From a bacterium 1XD42-1 (GTDB lineage Bacteria; Bacillota; Clostridia; Oscillospirales; Ruminococcaceae), in the NCBI GenBank assembly GCA_003612625.1, contig RAZJ01000005.1, positions 1-64,000 on the forward strand: a stretch of 64,000 bases of DNA, in the 5' to 3' direction. Below the pieces are notes generated by a model that saw nothing but the letters and a program-made list of their open reading frames with translations, did no database searches and had not been told where the DNA came from. Position numbers and translations under genes: made by a program. This document shows, piece after piece, positions 27,510-36,447 of this stretch. How positions within the stretch are numbered: the stretch's first letter is position 1; each line of letters begins with the position of its first letter.

Positions 27510-28184
27510 TTATCCTTTTTTCGGAACAGGAAGGAGCCGGCAGATAATCTGCCGGGTCTTTTTTTTCATCATATCGCCATCCATGCAATCGGGATTGGCA
27601 CATTTCTGGGCTAAAATTTCTTTAAAACAGAAAATAATAATTTCATTTACCAATTCAGCATCTTCTTTTTCCAGCCATCCGGCTTCTACGATAGGCGCCA
27701 TAATGAAACGGTTCCGTTCATAAATGTTCTGGCCCAGCAGCATCCGGCTAATCAGTTCCGTTTGTTTTCCTAATTCTTCCGGGAACAATTCATAATATTC
27801 TGTAATCGTATTATTCAACTCGTTGCTGTGCTTATTGAAAAAGAGGGTATAAAATTCTTTGGGGTAGTGGCAGGCATTTTCACAAAAAATATCCCATATT
27901 TCCAAAAAGGCTTCCAAAGGATCGGAGGAATAAGGGTAAGCCGCTAACTGGAGGGTATAATTCCGCAGATATTTCATACAGGCCATCAAGGACAAATGTT
28001 CAATATCCTTAAAGTAATGATATAAGGTAGCACTGTTATAGCCTGCTGCCTGGGCCACTTTCCGCAAAGAAAGCCCTTCCACGCCGTTTTGTTCGATAAT
28101 CCCAATGGCTGCTTCAATAAAATAAGACATCATCCGGCGGCGCTGGATTTTCTTATTTTCCAGGCTTTGTTCCATTGCTGTCAT
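27510..28184 (-). CDS. TetR/AcrR-family transcriptional regulator
   Basis: This is a 224-residue protein. The N-terminal HTH reads AAIGIIEQNGVEGLSLRKVAQAAGYNSATLYHYFKD (about residues 25-60 in total), typical of TetR. The C-terminal ligand domain is not specific to any known subgroup. It sits directly upstream of the BCCT-reductase operon on the same strand but has its own terminator, so it is a reasonable local regulator of that operon. The ATG at 28175 is an alternative start. Confidence 0.88.
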   Translation of the reverse strand: MTAMEQSLENKKIQRRRMMSYFIEAAIGIIEQNGVEGLSLRKVAQAAGYNSATLYHYFKDIEHLSLMACMKYLRNYTLQLAAYPYSSDPLEAFLEIWDIFCENACHYPKEFYTLFFNKHSNELNNTITEYYELFPEELGKQTELISRMLLGQNIYERNRFIMAPIVEAGWLEKEDAELVNEIIIFCFKEILAQKCANPDCMDGDMMKKKTRQIICRLLPVPKKG

Positions 28185-28208
28185 TTTCCCTTCTTTCTTC
28201 TGGTTGCT

Positions 28209-28943
28209 TTAGGCAAATACGGTGATCAGGGAAGCATTGTCCCGGTTGGGATTCCCACGGCTTTCCCATAAGGCCAGCATGGCCTTGGCCCAGGCTTCCG
28301 GCGAAGGGGCTTCAAACAGGGAGTCTTTGATTTCATCTGTGGAAAGGTATTCCCAAAACCCGTCGCTGCATAACAGGAAAGCATCCCCTTCGGATATTTC
28401 CACAGGGCCGGCAAGCCCTGGCAGGCACCGCTGCTCACCGCCGATGGCCCGCAGCAAAGCGGAACGATCCTGATCTTCCCGGATGTCTTCCCAGGAAATT
28501 TCACCAAATAAATATTTTTTAAAGCTAAGGCTGTGATCCTTGGTAACACTGATCAGGGAGCCGTTTGAAAAATGGTAAAGACGGGAATCCCCAACATATC
28601 CCCAGGAAGCTTTCCCATGCCCTATGGCAAGGGCTACGGCAGTTGTCATCATATCTTTGTGGCCTTCTTCCTTCTGGCCCTCAAGGACTGTGTGGTTTGC
28701 CTGCTGGAATACATTCCCCATGGTTTCCTGACTGGGGCCATCCGGCCCCATCTCCTGGCGGAGCCCGCCTAAAATGGCTTCTGCCGCCATGCGGGAAGCG
28801 GTATCGCCTTTATGGTGGCCGCCTAAACCGTCTGCTACAACAAAAATCCCTTGTTTTTCTCCTGCCCAGACTTTTACAGTATCTTCATTGACAGGCCGTC
28901 CTCCCTGACTGGTATGGGCATATGCAGTGATCTGCATAAACAT
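28209..28943 (-). CDS. PP2C-family serine/threonine phosphatase
   Basis: This 244-residue protein has the metal-binding motifs of bacterial PP2C phosphatases (PrpC/Stp type): GRPVNED near the N-terminus, VVADGLGGHHKGDTASR, LCSDGFWEYL and the final NRDNAS. It probably reverses Hanks-type kinase phosphorylation, but no kinase gene is next to it, unlike the prpC-prkC arrangement of Bacillus. The start at 28943 follows GGAGG by five bases; ATG 28937 is possible. Confidence 0.9.
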   Translation of the reverse strand: MFMQITAYAHTSQGGRPVNEDTVKVWAGEKQGIFVVADGLGGHHKGDTASRMAAEAILGGLRQEMGPDGPSQETMGNVFQQANHTVLEGQKEEGHKDMMTTAVALAIGHGKASWGYVGDSRLYHFSNGSLISVTKDHSLSFKKYLFGEISWEDIREDQDRSALLRAIGGEQRCLPGLAGPVEISEGDAFLLCSDGFWEYLSTDEIKDSLFEAPSPEAWAKAMLALWESRGNPNRDNASLITVFA

Positions 28944-28984
28944 ATCATCCTCCAAAATCATTTCAGTTGCTCGGCAAAAAGCAT

Positions 28985-29023
28985 AAAAAAGGGGGACATA
29001 AACCTTTTACGGTTGATGCCCCC
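28985..29023 (-). terminator. Terminator of the class B sortase gene
   Basis: GGGGGACATAAACC (28991-29004) pairs with GGTTGATGCCCCC (29011-29023) with one mismatch; the minus strand runs into T6. Confidence 0.85.
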
Positions 29024-29047
29024 CTGGAAAACATAAGGAACTATTGA

Positions 29048-30079
29048 TCATTCCACCAGTTTGGCCATAACCACAAAACGCTGATTATCGCCAGGTCCTA
29101 ACACACGGGTGCATGTGGACAGGGTGATGATCTTATCTTTTGCGCTGGCTGTAACGCCAAAATCATATTTGCTTTTGGCAATGGCCTGGGAAATCATCTC
29201 ATCCATAGTCAGCGTAGCCTGATTGATCGGATTGGGGTCAGGTAATTCTGCAAAGTAATATTTAAAGTCAATGGTGGTATAGAAAGCGGTAAAAATCTGG
29301 TATTTATGCTGGCCGCCGAAGGTTTTCAGATAAACATAAGGATATTGTTTGCCGAAATCTTCATAGTCATAGGCAGCCAGCTGCGCAAACATTAAGTCAC
29401 TGGGATCGTTCCGGCGGATCGGGGTCCAGCAGTTGGTCCAGTTATGGCCGTAAATAACGCCGTTTGTAGAAGTAATGTTGCCGTTCCCATCAAACTTGGT
29501 GTCCTGGTCGAACCAGATAACGCCATTTTTGCTTTGCTCTTTATAGTAGCCCCGGTGGGTATAATAATCCGTATTGGAGGTATACAGTACCGGATAATCA
29601 ATATTGGTTCCTGGAATGGACAGCCATCCTACCACGTCACTGTTGATTTGTTTCCATTCTTCCAGGTTCCCGGCAGTTGGAGTTTTCGCGGCAGAATCTT
29701 CCTGGTATTTTTTGGCCCGCTCATTCAGCAGAGTTTTTAACTGTTCAATATCAATGGGCTTATACCGGTCGGCCCCTGCAGCCAGCTCCTTGGGGGAAGT
29801 ATCTTCTTCCTCTTCTTCCGAGGAAGAAGGCTCGGATTCAGAACTTTCCTCTGCAATGGAGGAAGATTCCGAAGGTTCTTCATCCGGCGGGGATTCGGCT
29901 TTCCGGGAGCCGCAGGCTGTGGAAGTCATAATGACAGCGGCTAATGTTAAAGCGGCAGCCCCGGTTAAGGCAGCACGGCGGCCTTTGACAGACAGGCCCT
30001 CTTTCATGTCATTGCAAACAACGTTTGCCCCTGCGCCGAAATGACAGACACTGCGCAGGAGGTCTTGTAATATCTTCAT
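29048..30079 (-). CDS. Class B sortase with acidic linker
   Basis: This 343-residue protein has a hydrophobic anchor at about residues 38-55 that ends TSTAC, possibly a weak lipobox. A Ser/Glu-rich linker (60-95) precedes a class B sortase domain (about 135-343). The catalytic triad is His212 (IYGHNW), Cys323 (TLSTCT) and Arg334 (NQRFVV). Sortases of this class link proteins to peptidoglycan or act in pili or spore walls. No protein with an obvious sorting signal lies in the window. It sits 197 bases after the gene for a fusion that contains another sortase B domain, and has its own promoter. Confidence 0.9.
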   Translation of the reverse strand: MKILQDLLRSVCHFGAGANVVCNDMKEGLSVKGRRAALTGAAALTLAAVIMTSTACGSRKAESPPDEEPSESSSIAEESSESEPSSSEEEEEDTSPKELAAGADRYKPIDIEQLKTLLNERAKKYQEDSAAKTPTAGNLEEWKQINSDVVGWLSIPGTNIDYPVLYTSNTDYYTHRGYYKEQSKNGVIWFDQDTKFDGNGNITSTNGVIYGHNWTNCWTPIRRNDPSDLMFAQLAAYDYEDFGKQYPYVYLKTFGGQHKYQIFTAFYTTIDFKYYFAELPDPNPINQATLTMDEMISQAIAKSKYDFGVTASAKDKIITLSTCTRVLGPGDNQRFVVMAKLVE

Positions 30080-30136
30080 AGAAACCCTCTCGTATGTAAA
30101 TTTTCAAATAGCGGTATCCAAAATACCATTGGGGCT

Positions 30137-30165
30137 ATTATACCACATCCTTTGCAGGTTGTGGA
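30137..30165 (-). promoter_or_regulatory. Candidate promoter of the sortase gene
   Basis: On the minus strand TCCACA (30165-30160), 17-base spacer, TATAAT (30142-30137), about 60 bases before the ATG at 30079. Confidence 0.5.
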
Positions 30166-30276
30166 GTAGGAATTTTAATTTTTTTTCAGCTTTTCCCGCG
30201 AAATTTTTGCCGAAACCCCCATATTTTATCCGGTTTGTATAATTTATCGACTTATTACTTTCAGAAATAAACAGAA

Positions 30277-33200
30277 TTACTGAACTTGCGTTCCGGGATA
30301 ATAATGCTCTAAAATATCGGTATAGCTCCATCCGTCTTTGGCGTAGAAGTTTGCCCCGTTCTGGCTCATGCCTACCCCGTGGCCGTAGCCCCTGGTAGTA
30401 AATGTAAAACGGCTTCCGTCGTAGTCAATATCAAAAGCGGCGGAACGCAGGTTCATCACCTGTTCCCGGAAAGCCCGTCCGGATGTAGTTTTATCGCCGA
30501 CCCGGATTTCTTTCACATACTGTTCCCCTTCCGTATAGCTTTCAATGCCAAACCAGTCGTCTGGATTGTCACTGTAAGCATATAAATCGACCTTCATGGC
30601 ACTTTTTACCTTGGCAGCCACTTCATTGGCGCTGAGGGAAACACTTTTTTCATAACCGTTGGCCCGCTCATCAACGGAACTGTCCACCGGAACCAGATAG
30701 CTGTAACTGCCGCCCCAGACATCGGAGGAGGCTGCCGTTACCCCGGCACTGGTGGCATAAAAAGGCGTAAAGGCAATGGAACCGCCGGAATAAACAGCTT
30801 GTCCCAATACGGACTGGCAGGCTTGGGCAACATCAGAAGAAGGGGTATTGAGATAAAAAGTAGGAACAATCCCGTGGGCATTTTGATACCGGACATAGCT
30901 GTAAGCTGCGACAGCCTGGGCTTTTAAAGCTTCCTGGGAAAAACCGGCTCCCATTTCATTCATAACAATCTGCGGGATCAGTTCTTCCGCGGAACTGCTC
31001 CGCTTACTGCCTGACGCATAAATGGTCAGGGGGCCTCCGGGATCGCTAACTTTGTCATTGCTGTCCTTGTCCTGGTTTTCTTCTTCGTTTTCATCTTCTT
31101 CCCGGCTGCTGGAATCCTGCTGGTTGGAAAGCTTTTCCGCTTCTTCCTTTTCTTTTGCAGCCTGGGCTTCCAGCTCGGCTTCCCGGGAAGCAGCGGCTTC
31201 CAGCGCCGCCATGGAAGCACGTTCTTCTTCCGCCGCGTCAGAAGCTGCTTTTGCTTCCGCGGCCAGCCGGGCCGCTTCCGAGGCGGAAGCGGCGGCTTTT
31301 GCCTGTTCTGCCTGCCGCGCGGCTTCCGCTTCCTGGGCCGCCTGGGATGCCTGGGCAGCAGCCCAGGCCTGCCGTTCCGCTTCTTCCGAAGCAGCGGCGC
31401 GGGCAGCATCCAAAGCGGCCTGGGAAGAAGAAGCCTGAGCCGCTTTCATGGATTCGGCTACCGGGTCAGTGGTGATAGCCGTAGCAGGCTCAGAAGGCCG
31501 GCTTGCTTCCGCCATCACAGGGATGTCAGGCTTCTCCTGTTGGGAAGTCAGGGATTCCTGCTGTCCGGCTGCCGTTTCCTGCTGTCCGGCTGCCGGCGCA
31601 GCAGCCTGCTGGACAGCTTTTGTGCCCTGAGAGCGGATATACTGGGCAGCATCTCCGGCATGGGCTCCGGCGGCAATCTCTTTGGAAAAGCCTTCCGGCA
31701 CCTTTGGCGAAGGATTGAGCTGGTAAAGAATATCACTGCCGTCATTTTTTTCGCCTTCCCGCACCCGGCGGCCTACCACTACGGTACGGACATCCGCATT
31801 ATCGGATACAGGCCCGTATTCATAGGAACAGGTGGACAGGGTAATAAATTTATCCCCGGGCTGGACATCCACATTGGAAATATAGAAGGAACGGTCGGTA
31901 ACTTCTTTTACAAAATTATTGAAATTCTGTTCATTGCTCAAATCCGTGAAATAGTTGTAATAGAATACCCCGCCATATTTGGGATTGGTTGTGGAAATAA
32001 AGACCGACATGATTTTGTAGTCGTTATCCCGGTAAACGTCATCCATAGAAATGATCGGATGGGCTTTCAAAAATTCCAGCCCTTCTCCGGAGGGCTTATA
32101 TTTAATCAGTTCCCCAAACATCTGCCCGTCAGTCATATTGTGCCCGTAAACAATATAATTGTCACATTGGGGATTCAGGGTGCAGCGGGCTTCAATCCAC
32201 GGAACGCCATGCCGGTTGGATTTCCCTGTGAAATCCCGGCGGCTGTAATACAGGTTATCCGGCTCGTAAAATACAACCGGGTAATTGACTAAGGTGTCAG
32301 GGATTTTCAGCCAGGCCCCAATATCCTGGTTGATGCCGTAGAGGTTGGCAAATTTGCGCTGGTAATCTTCCGGATAATTGTCCGGTACTTCCAGACGTTC
32401 GCTGGCAATGATGCCGGCTTCGTATTGATCCGCCATAGCTTCTGAAAGCTTCTGGTTGCTGAAGGACTGGTAATAATAAACCCCTAAGTAACCGGCCGAT
32501 CCGAAGAAAGTACAGACTGCAATGATCAGGACCACCTTGCGCAGGACTTCCCCAAAGGAATCCCCGGGGAATGGGAAAATACTGGACAGGAAACCGCCCC
32601 GTTTCTTTTCCCGTTTTTCCTTCTTCTTTTTTTTCTTTTTGGATTCCTGGCCGGGGGGAATGGGGATTTTTGCTGAAAAGGGTTTGGCCAGCTTGCCTTC
32701 CGCCGCCGCAACCAAAGAAGTTGCTCCTTCGTACCGCTGGGGCAGGGCGGCAATGACCCGCCGGGCAAAATCCAAAACAGCTAATACAAGCATCCGCTGT
32801 AAATAAGCTTCGGAAAGCCGTTCCGGAACATCCACTTCAACAGTCCATACGGCCCGGGAATCACAGACTGCTCCAAAGAAATGCTTGCCGTCCCCCGCAG
32901 CCGCAATGCCAAAACTGGCATGGGTTGTTTCCATGGCCCCCTTTGCCATAGCGGCTGCTGTCTGGGGGCTGGCAGGCCCGTATTTCTTCAGTATTTTTTC
33001 CGGAACGGCAAGAGGCCCCTGGAACCCCTTCAAATAGATCCGCCCGGAAGAATCGGTTTCTTCCAGAAGATCCTCCAGTAACCCTTCTGTCCCGTCTTCT
33101 GCGGAAGCAATGGTCATCCGGTTGGCCCGGAGGGAGCCAATGACAACATTTTGCAGGCTCACTTGATCCACACCGTAAGCGTATTCCCCGAACATCCCTA

Positions 33201-33918
33201 AAAGACCTTTGATGACGGGAGCCGCCAGCATGGAAGCTTCCGCTTTGGAATTGGCCTGGGTGGAAATAACCGCCTGGACTTCCCCTTCTTTGGAGCGGAC
33301 CGATACAGTGGGATTCCGCAGGCTGCCATATTTGGACTCGATTTTTTCATGAACTTCTTCTTCGGAAAGGCCGAAAATATTTACCACACGGATAACGCCT
33401 CCGCCGCCGGAAAGCCGGGCCAGATAAGGCGCGACACAAGCCTGAACCATGGGAACGGCTTCCCGCTCCAGATCCGGCAGGAGGATAATCTGTTTTTTCC
33501 CCAAAGAAACCCCGCATCCAGGAGTAATGCCTTTTTGCCCAGGGAATACTATTGACTGCTCTGGCATAGCAGCTAGGCGGGAAGCTGCCTGGGGCATATT
33601 CCGGCCTGCCCGGGCATAAGCGGTCTGGATGCGTTTCAGGGTTTCCTGGTGCAGGACCAGCCGCCGCCCTAAAAAAGCCGCTAAAGTTTCTTTTGCGTTT
33701 CCTTCAGGCCCTAATCCCAGCCCTCCTACTGCTAATACCAGATCATACCGGCTGGAAGCTTTTTGAAAGGCGGCCCGCAGTTTACGGGGATCACAGCCTG
33801 CGACAGTACAGGTTTCAATGGAGATGTTTTCCGAAGCCAGGATTTCATTAAAAATCCCTGCCATATGTTCTAGCTGCGCAGGTTCTACTTCTCCGGCCCC
33901 AATCAGTTCCGCATTCAT
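30277..33918 (-). CDS. Fusion: degenerate CinA - membrane helix - class B sortase - SpoIID domain
   Basis: This is a 1213-residue single open frame with four parts. Residues 1-395 follow the CinA layout, an MoCF-like domain (VGGLGLGPEGNAKETLAAFL) then a PncC-like domain; the CinA catalytic ESCTGG is replaced by AEDGTEG near 273-279, so deamidase activity is unlikely. A Lys-rich patch (427-440) and one membrane helix (about 459-483) follow. Residues 520-720 are a class B sortase with His593, Cys697 and Arg711. Residues 745-955 are an Ala/Glu/Ser-rich, probably helical stalk. Residues 965-1213 are a SpoIID/LytB domain with EALKAQAVAAYSYVR and GYGHGVGMSQNGA. SpoIID domains cut glycan strands during engulfment and spore germination. 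The predicted topology puts CinA inside and sortase plus SpoIID outside. GGTGAG precedes the ATG. Confidence 0.88.
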   Translation of the reverse strand: MNAELIGAGEVEPAQLEHMAGIFNEILASENISIETCTVAGCDPRKLRAAFQKASSRYDLVLAVGGLGLGPEGNAKETLAAFLGRRLVLHQETLKRIQTAYARAGRNMPQAASRLAAMPEQSIVFPGQKGITPGCGVSLGKKQIILLPDLEREAVPMVQACVAPYLARLSGGGGVIRVVNIFGLSEEEVHEKIESKYGSLRNPTVSVRSKEGEVQAVISTQANSKAEASMLAAPVIKGLLGMFGEYAYGVDQVSLQNVVIGSLRANRMTIASAEDGTEGLLEDLLEETDSSGRIYLKGFQGPLAVPEKILKKYGPASPQTAAAMAKGAMETTHASFGIAAAGDGKHFFGAVCDSRAVWTVEVDVPERLSEAYLQRMLVLAVLDFARRVIAALPQRYEGATSLVAAAEGKLAKPFSAKIPIPPGQESKKKKKKKEKREKKRGGFLSSIFPFPGDSFGEVLRKVVLIIAVCTFFGSAGYLGVYYYQSFSNQKLSEAMADQYEAGIIASERLEVPDNYPEDYQRKFANLYGINQDIGAWLKIPDTLVNYPVVFYEPDNLYYSRRDFTGKSNRHGVPWIEARCTLNPQCDNYIVYGHNMTDGQMFGELIKYKPSGEGLEFLKAHPIISMDDVYRDNDYKIMSVFISTTNPKYGGVFYYNYFTDLSNEQNFNNFVKEVTDRSFYISNVDVQPGDKFITLSTCSYEYGPVSDNADVRTVVVGRRVREGEKNDGSDILYQLNPSPKVPEGFSKEIAAGAHAGDAAQYIRSQGTKAVQQAAAPAAGQQETAAGQQESLTSQQEKPDIPVMAEASRPSEPATAITTDPVAESMKAAQASSSQAALDAARAAASEEAERQAWAAAQASQAAQEAEAARQAEQAKAAASASEAARLAAEAKAASDAAEEERASMAALEAAASREAELEAQAAKEKEEAEKLSNQQDSSSREEDENEEENQDKDSNDKVSDPGGPLTIYASGSKRSSSAEELIPQIVMNEMGAGFSQEALKAQAVAAYSYVRYQNAHGIVPTFYLNTPSSDVAQACQSVLGQAVYSGGSIAFTPFYATSAGVTAASSDVWGGSYSYLVPVDSSVDERANGYEKSVSLSANEVAAKVKSAMKVDLYAYSDNPDDWFGIESYTEGEQYVKEIRVGDKTTSGRAFREQVMNLRSAAFDIDYDGSRFTFTTRGYGHGVGMSQNGANFYAKDGWSYTDILEHYYPGTQVQ

Positions 33919-33963
33919 ATTCTCACCGCCTTTCCCTTATTTTTGCTGCACAGGATCCATGTT

Positions 33964-35148
33964 TTACGGGCAGATTTCATTTTCCAATAATTCCTGCCGG
34001 GCCTGCCGGACAGCTTCCTCCAGTAAGCCTTCCAAATCCGGAATGGCTTTTTCCGCTTCCAAAACGGCTTCTAATTTTGGCTTGGTTTTGGGATGCTTGG
34101 GAGTAAATACAGTACAGCAGTCCTCATAAGGCAAGATGGAGGTTTCAAATGTACCGATCCGATAGGCAATTTTTACAATTTCATCTTTATCCATGCCGAT
34201 AGCTGGACGCAGGATGGGCATTTGGCAGGCTGCCTGAGTACATGCAATCGCCTGTACCGTCTGGCTGGCAACCTGGGCCAGGCTTTCTCCTGTAATCAGG
34301 GCTTCACATTGGGTTTCATGGGCAATTTGCTGGGCAATCCGCATCATGCAGCGCCGCATAATCACTGTAAACAGTTCCTCTGGGCAGCAGTCCCGGATTT
34401 GTTCCTGAATCTTCGTAAAGGGCACCACAGTTAAAGAAACCCGTCCTGTATAAACGCTCATTTTCCGGCATAAGGTCCGTACTTTTTCCAAAGCGTGTTC
34501 ACTGGTATAGGGAGGGCTGACAAAGTGGACAGCCTGAATTTCCAGCCCCCGTTTGGCCATCATATACCCGGCAACGGGGCTGTCAATTCCTCCGGAAATC
34601 AGCAACAGGGCTTTGCCGCTGGTGCCCACAGGCAGGCCCCCGGCCCCGGGAATTTGATCCGGATGGAGATAGGCCCCCTGTTCCCGGATTTCTACATAAA
34701 TAATCACATCCGGCGTGTGGACGTCCACTTTTAAATGGGGGAAAGCCTCCAGCAAAACGCCTCCCAGCTCCCGGCAGATTTCCGGCGATTTCATGGGAAA
34801 CCTTTTATCACTGCGGCGGGCTTCCACTTTAAAGGTGTCGGCGTCCTCCAGGATTTGCTGCAAATATTCCGGAGCGGCAGCACAAATTTTTTCAAAATCT
34901 TTTTCCACCACCGCACAGCGGGTTAAAGCCGCAATGCCAAATACTTTTTTTAACTGATCCTCTGCTTCCTCCATATCGGCTTCCTGCTGGGGCTCCACAT
35001 AAATTGTGGACTGGGCCGACCAGATTTTAAACTGTCCCAGCTTTTCCAGCCTGCGGCGGCAGTTCCGAATCAGGACGCTTTCAAAATTGCGGCGGTTCAG
35101 CCCTTTCAAAGACAGCTCCCCGCATTTGAGCAAAATAACTTCTTTCAT
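33964..35148 (-). CDS. thiI: tRNA 4-thiouridine synthetase ThiI
   Basis: This 394-residue protein has an NFLD-like and THUMP N-terminus (about residues 1-165) and a PP-loop adenylation domain with LLISGGIDSPVAGYMMAKRG (about 180-200), then the ALITGESLAQVASQT motif and DEIVKIAYRIGT. It activates U8 of tRNA for thiolation. The rhodanese domain is absent, as is usual in Firmicutes where the partner cysteine desulfurase delivers sulfur. The desulfurase gene is directly upstream with a 15-base gap. Confidence 0.95.
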   Translation of the reverse strand: MKEVILLKCGELSLKGLNRRNFESVLIRNCRRRLEKLGQFKIWSAQSTIYVEPQQEADMEEAEDQLKKVFGIAALTRCAVVEKDFEKICAAAPEYLQQILEDADTFKVEARRSDKRFPMKSPEICRELGGVLLEAFPHLKVDVHTPDVIIYVEIREQGAYLHPDQIPGAGGLPVGTSGKALLLISGGIDSPVAGYMMAKRGLEIQAVHFVSPPYTSEHALEKVRTLCRKMSVYTGRVSLTVVPFTKIQEQIRDCCPEELFTVIMRRCMMRIAQQIAHETQCEALITGESLAQVASQTVQAIACTQAACQMPILRPAIGMDKDEIVKIAYRIGTFETSILPYEDCCTVFTPKHPKTKPKLEAVLEAEKAIPDLEGLLEEAVRQARQELLENEICP

Positions 35149-35163
35149 CTTTATTGAATCCCC

Positions 35164-36300
35164 TTACCCGTGAGCAATTGACTCTAACCCTTGGGTTAGA
35201 GCCGGAACCAGCCTTTCCACTTCTTCCCGGCTGGTATTATAAATAAAACTGACCCGCAATGCCCCATCTATCACCGGCTTTGGCAGCCCCATGGCAGATA
35301 ATACCGGGCTGGCAGCCCCTTTGGAACAGGCGGAACCGCTGGAAACAAAAATATTTTTGCTTTCTAAATAATGGAGCATGGTTTCTCCCCGGTAACCTGG
35401 AATGGAAAAATTCAGAATATACGGGGAGCCTTTTTCCGGAGATAGAACCTGTACCTGTGGAACCGTCAGCAGCTTTTGCCATAACAGATCCCGCAGATCC
35501 CGAACAGCCGTATAATTCCCTTGTACCCGGTTCAGAAGCTTCTGGCAGGCAGCTCCAAAGCCTGCGATCATGGGGACATTTTCCGTGCCGGAGCGCATCC
35601 CTTTTTCCTGGCCGCCTCCCCGGATGAAAGGCGCAATATGAAGCCCCTGACGGATGTATAAAAGCCCGGAACCTTTTGGCCCCTGGATTTTATGGCCGCT
35701 GGCACTGAATAAATCAATTTCCGTGTGGCTTAACCGCAAGGGCAGCTTGCCGAAAGCCTGCACCCCGTCACAGTGGATCAGAAGCCGGGGGAAAGCACGT
35801 TTACCTTTCCGGGCAATTTCCTCAACCGGGAAAACCGCCCCGGTTTCATTGTTGACCATCATCATGCTGATAAAAGCGGTATCCGGCCTGACAGCCCCTA
35901 AAATCCGGCCCGCGTCCAGTTCCCCGTTAGGCCCCGGGGGAATGGAAGTTACTTCCCAGCCCTGGCTTTCCAGCCATTGCAAAGGCCCTGAAACGGAGCT
36001 GTGTTCTACTGCTGTTGTTACAACATGGCGTCCCCGGCGGGCATTGGCAGCGCCCAGTAAAGCCATATTGTTGGATTCACTGCCGCCGGAAGTAAAATAT
36101 ACACATTCACTTTTACAGCCCAATAAAGCTGCCGTGCTTTCCCTTGCCCCGGCAATGGCCCGGGCTGCCGCAGCCCCAAGGCGGTGGAGGGAGGAGGGGT
36201 TGCCGTAGCCCCGCTCCATGGCTTCCATAACCGCTTGGACGGCTTCCGGGCAGGGCCGCGTGGTAGCGGCATTATCCAAATAGGCAATCGTTTCTTCCAT
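35164..36300 (-). CDS. Cysteine desulfurase (NifS/IscS family)
   Basis: This 378-residue PLP enzyme takes sulfur from cysteine to a protein persulfide. AYLDNAATTRP starts the fold, EHSSV carries the cofactor-contact His, SGHKIQGPKG holds PLP-lysine 204, and Cys325 in VSSGSACSKG is the persulfide site. The start at ATG 36300 fits the family; the frame extends 35 codons upstream without homology. Its place before thiI marks it as the dedicated NifZ-type donor for s4U. Confidence 0.93.
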   Translation of the reverse strand: MEETIAYLDNAATTRPCPEAVQAVMEAMERGYGNPSSLHRLGAAAARAIAGARESTAALLGCKSECVYFTSGGSESNNMALLGAANARRGRHVVTTAVEHSSVSGPLQWLESQGWEVTSIPPGPNGELDAGRILGAVRPDTAFISMMMVNNETGAVFPVEEIARKGKRAFPRLLIHCDGVQAFGKLPLRLSHTEIDLFSASGHKIQGPKGSGLLYIRQGLHIAPFIRGGGQEKGMRSGTENVPMIAGFGAACQKLLNRVQGNYTAVRDLRDLLWQKLLTVPQVQVLSPEKGSPYILNFSIPGYRGETMLHYLESKNIFVSSGSACSKGAASPVLSAMGLPKPVIDGALRVSFIYNTSREEVERLVPALTQGLESIAHG

Positions 36301-36447
36301 ATCTACTTTCCCCAATACATATAACATATCATGATACATTATAGAGGAAACAACTCTTTTTTTCAATATTCTTGTAGAGATAAAATATTTTTTAAGGAAA
36401 AGCACACAATAAAGTCAAAAATATACTCGATACCGGAGGAATTTTTT

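Noticed and set aside
31200-31450. Possible tandem repeat or CRISPR-like pattern
   Set aside because: The pattern is codon-level Ala/Glu/Ser repetition in a coding stalk, without constant repeats and unique spacers.
31022-31475. Long overlapping ORFs on both strands rich in Ala, Ser, Arg and Pro
   Set aside because: They are shadows of the Ala/Glu/Ser stalk of the fusion protein, where GC-rich repetitive codons keep other frames open.
35654-36208. 184-codon plus-strand ORF
   Set aside because: It is antisense to the cysteine desulfurase gene and has no ribosome site or recognisable domain.
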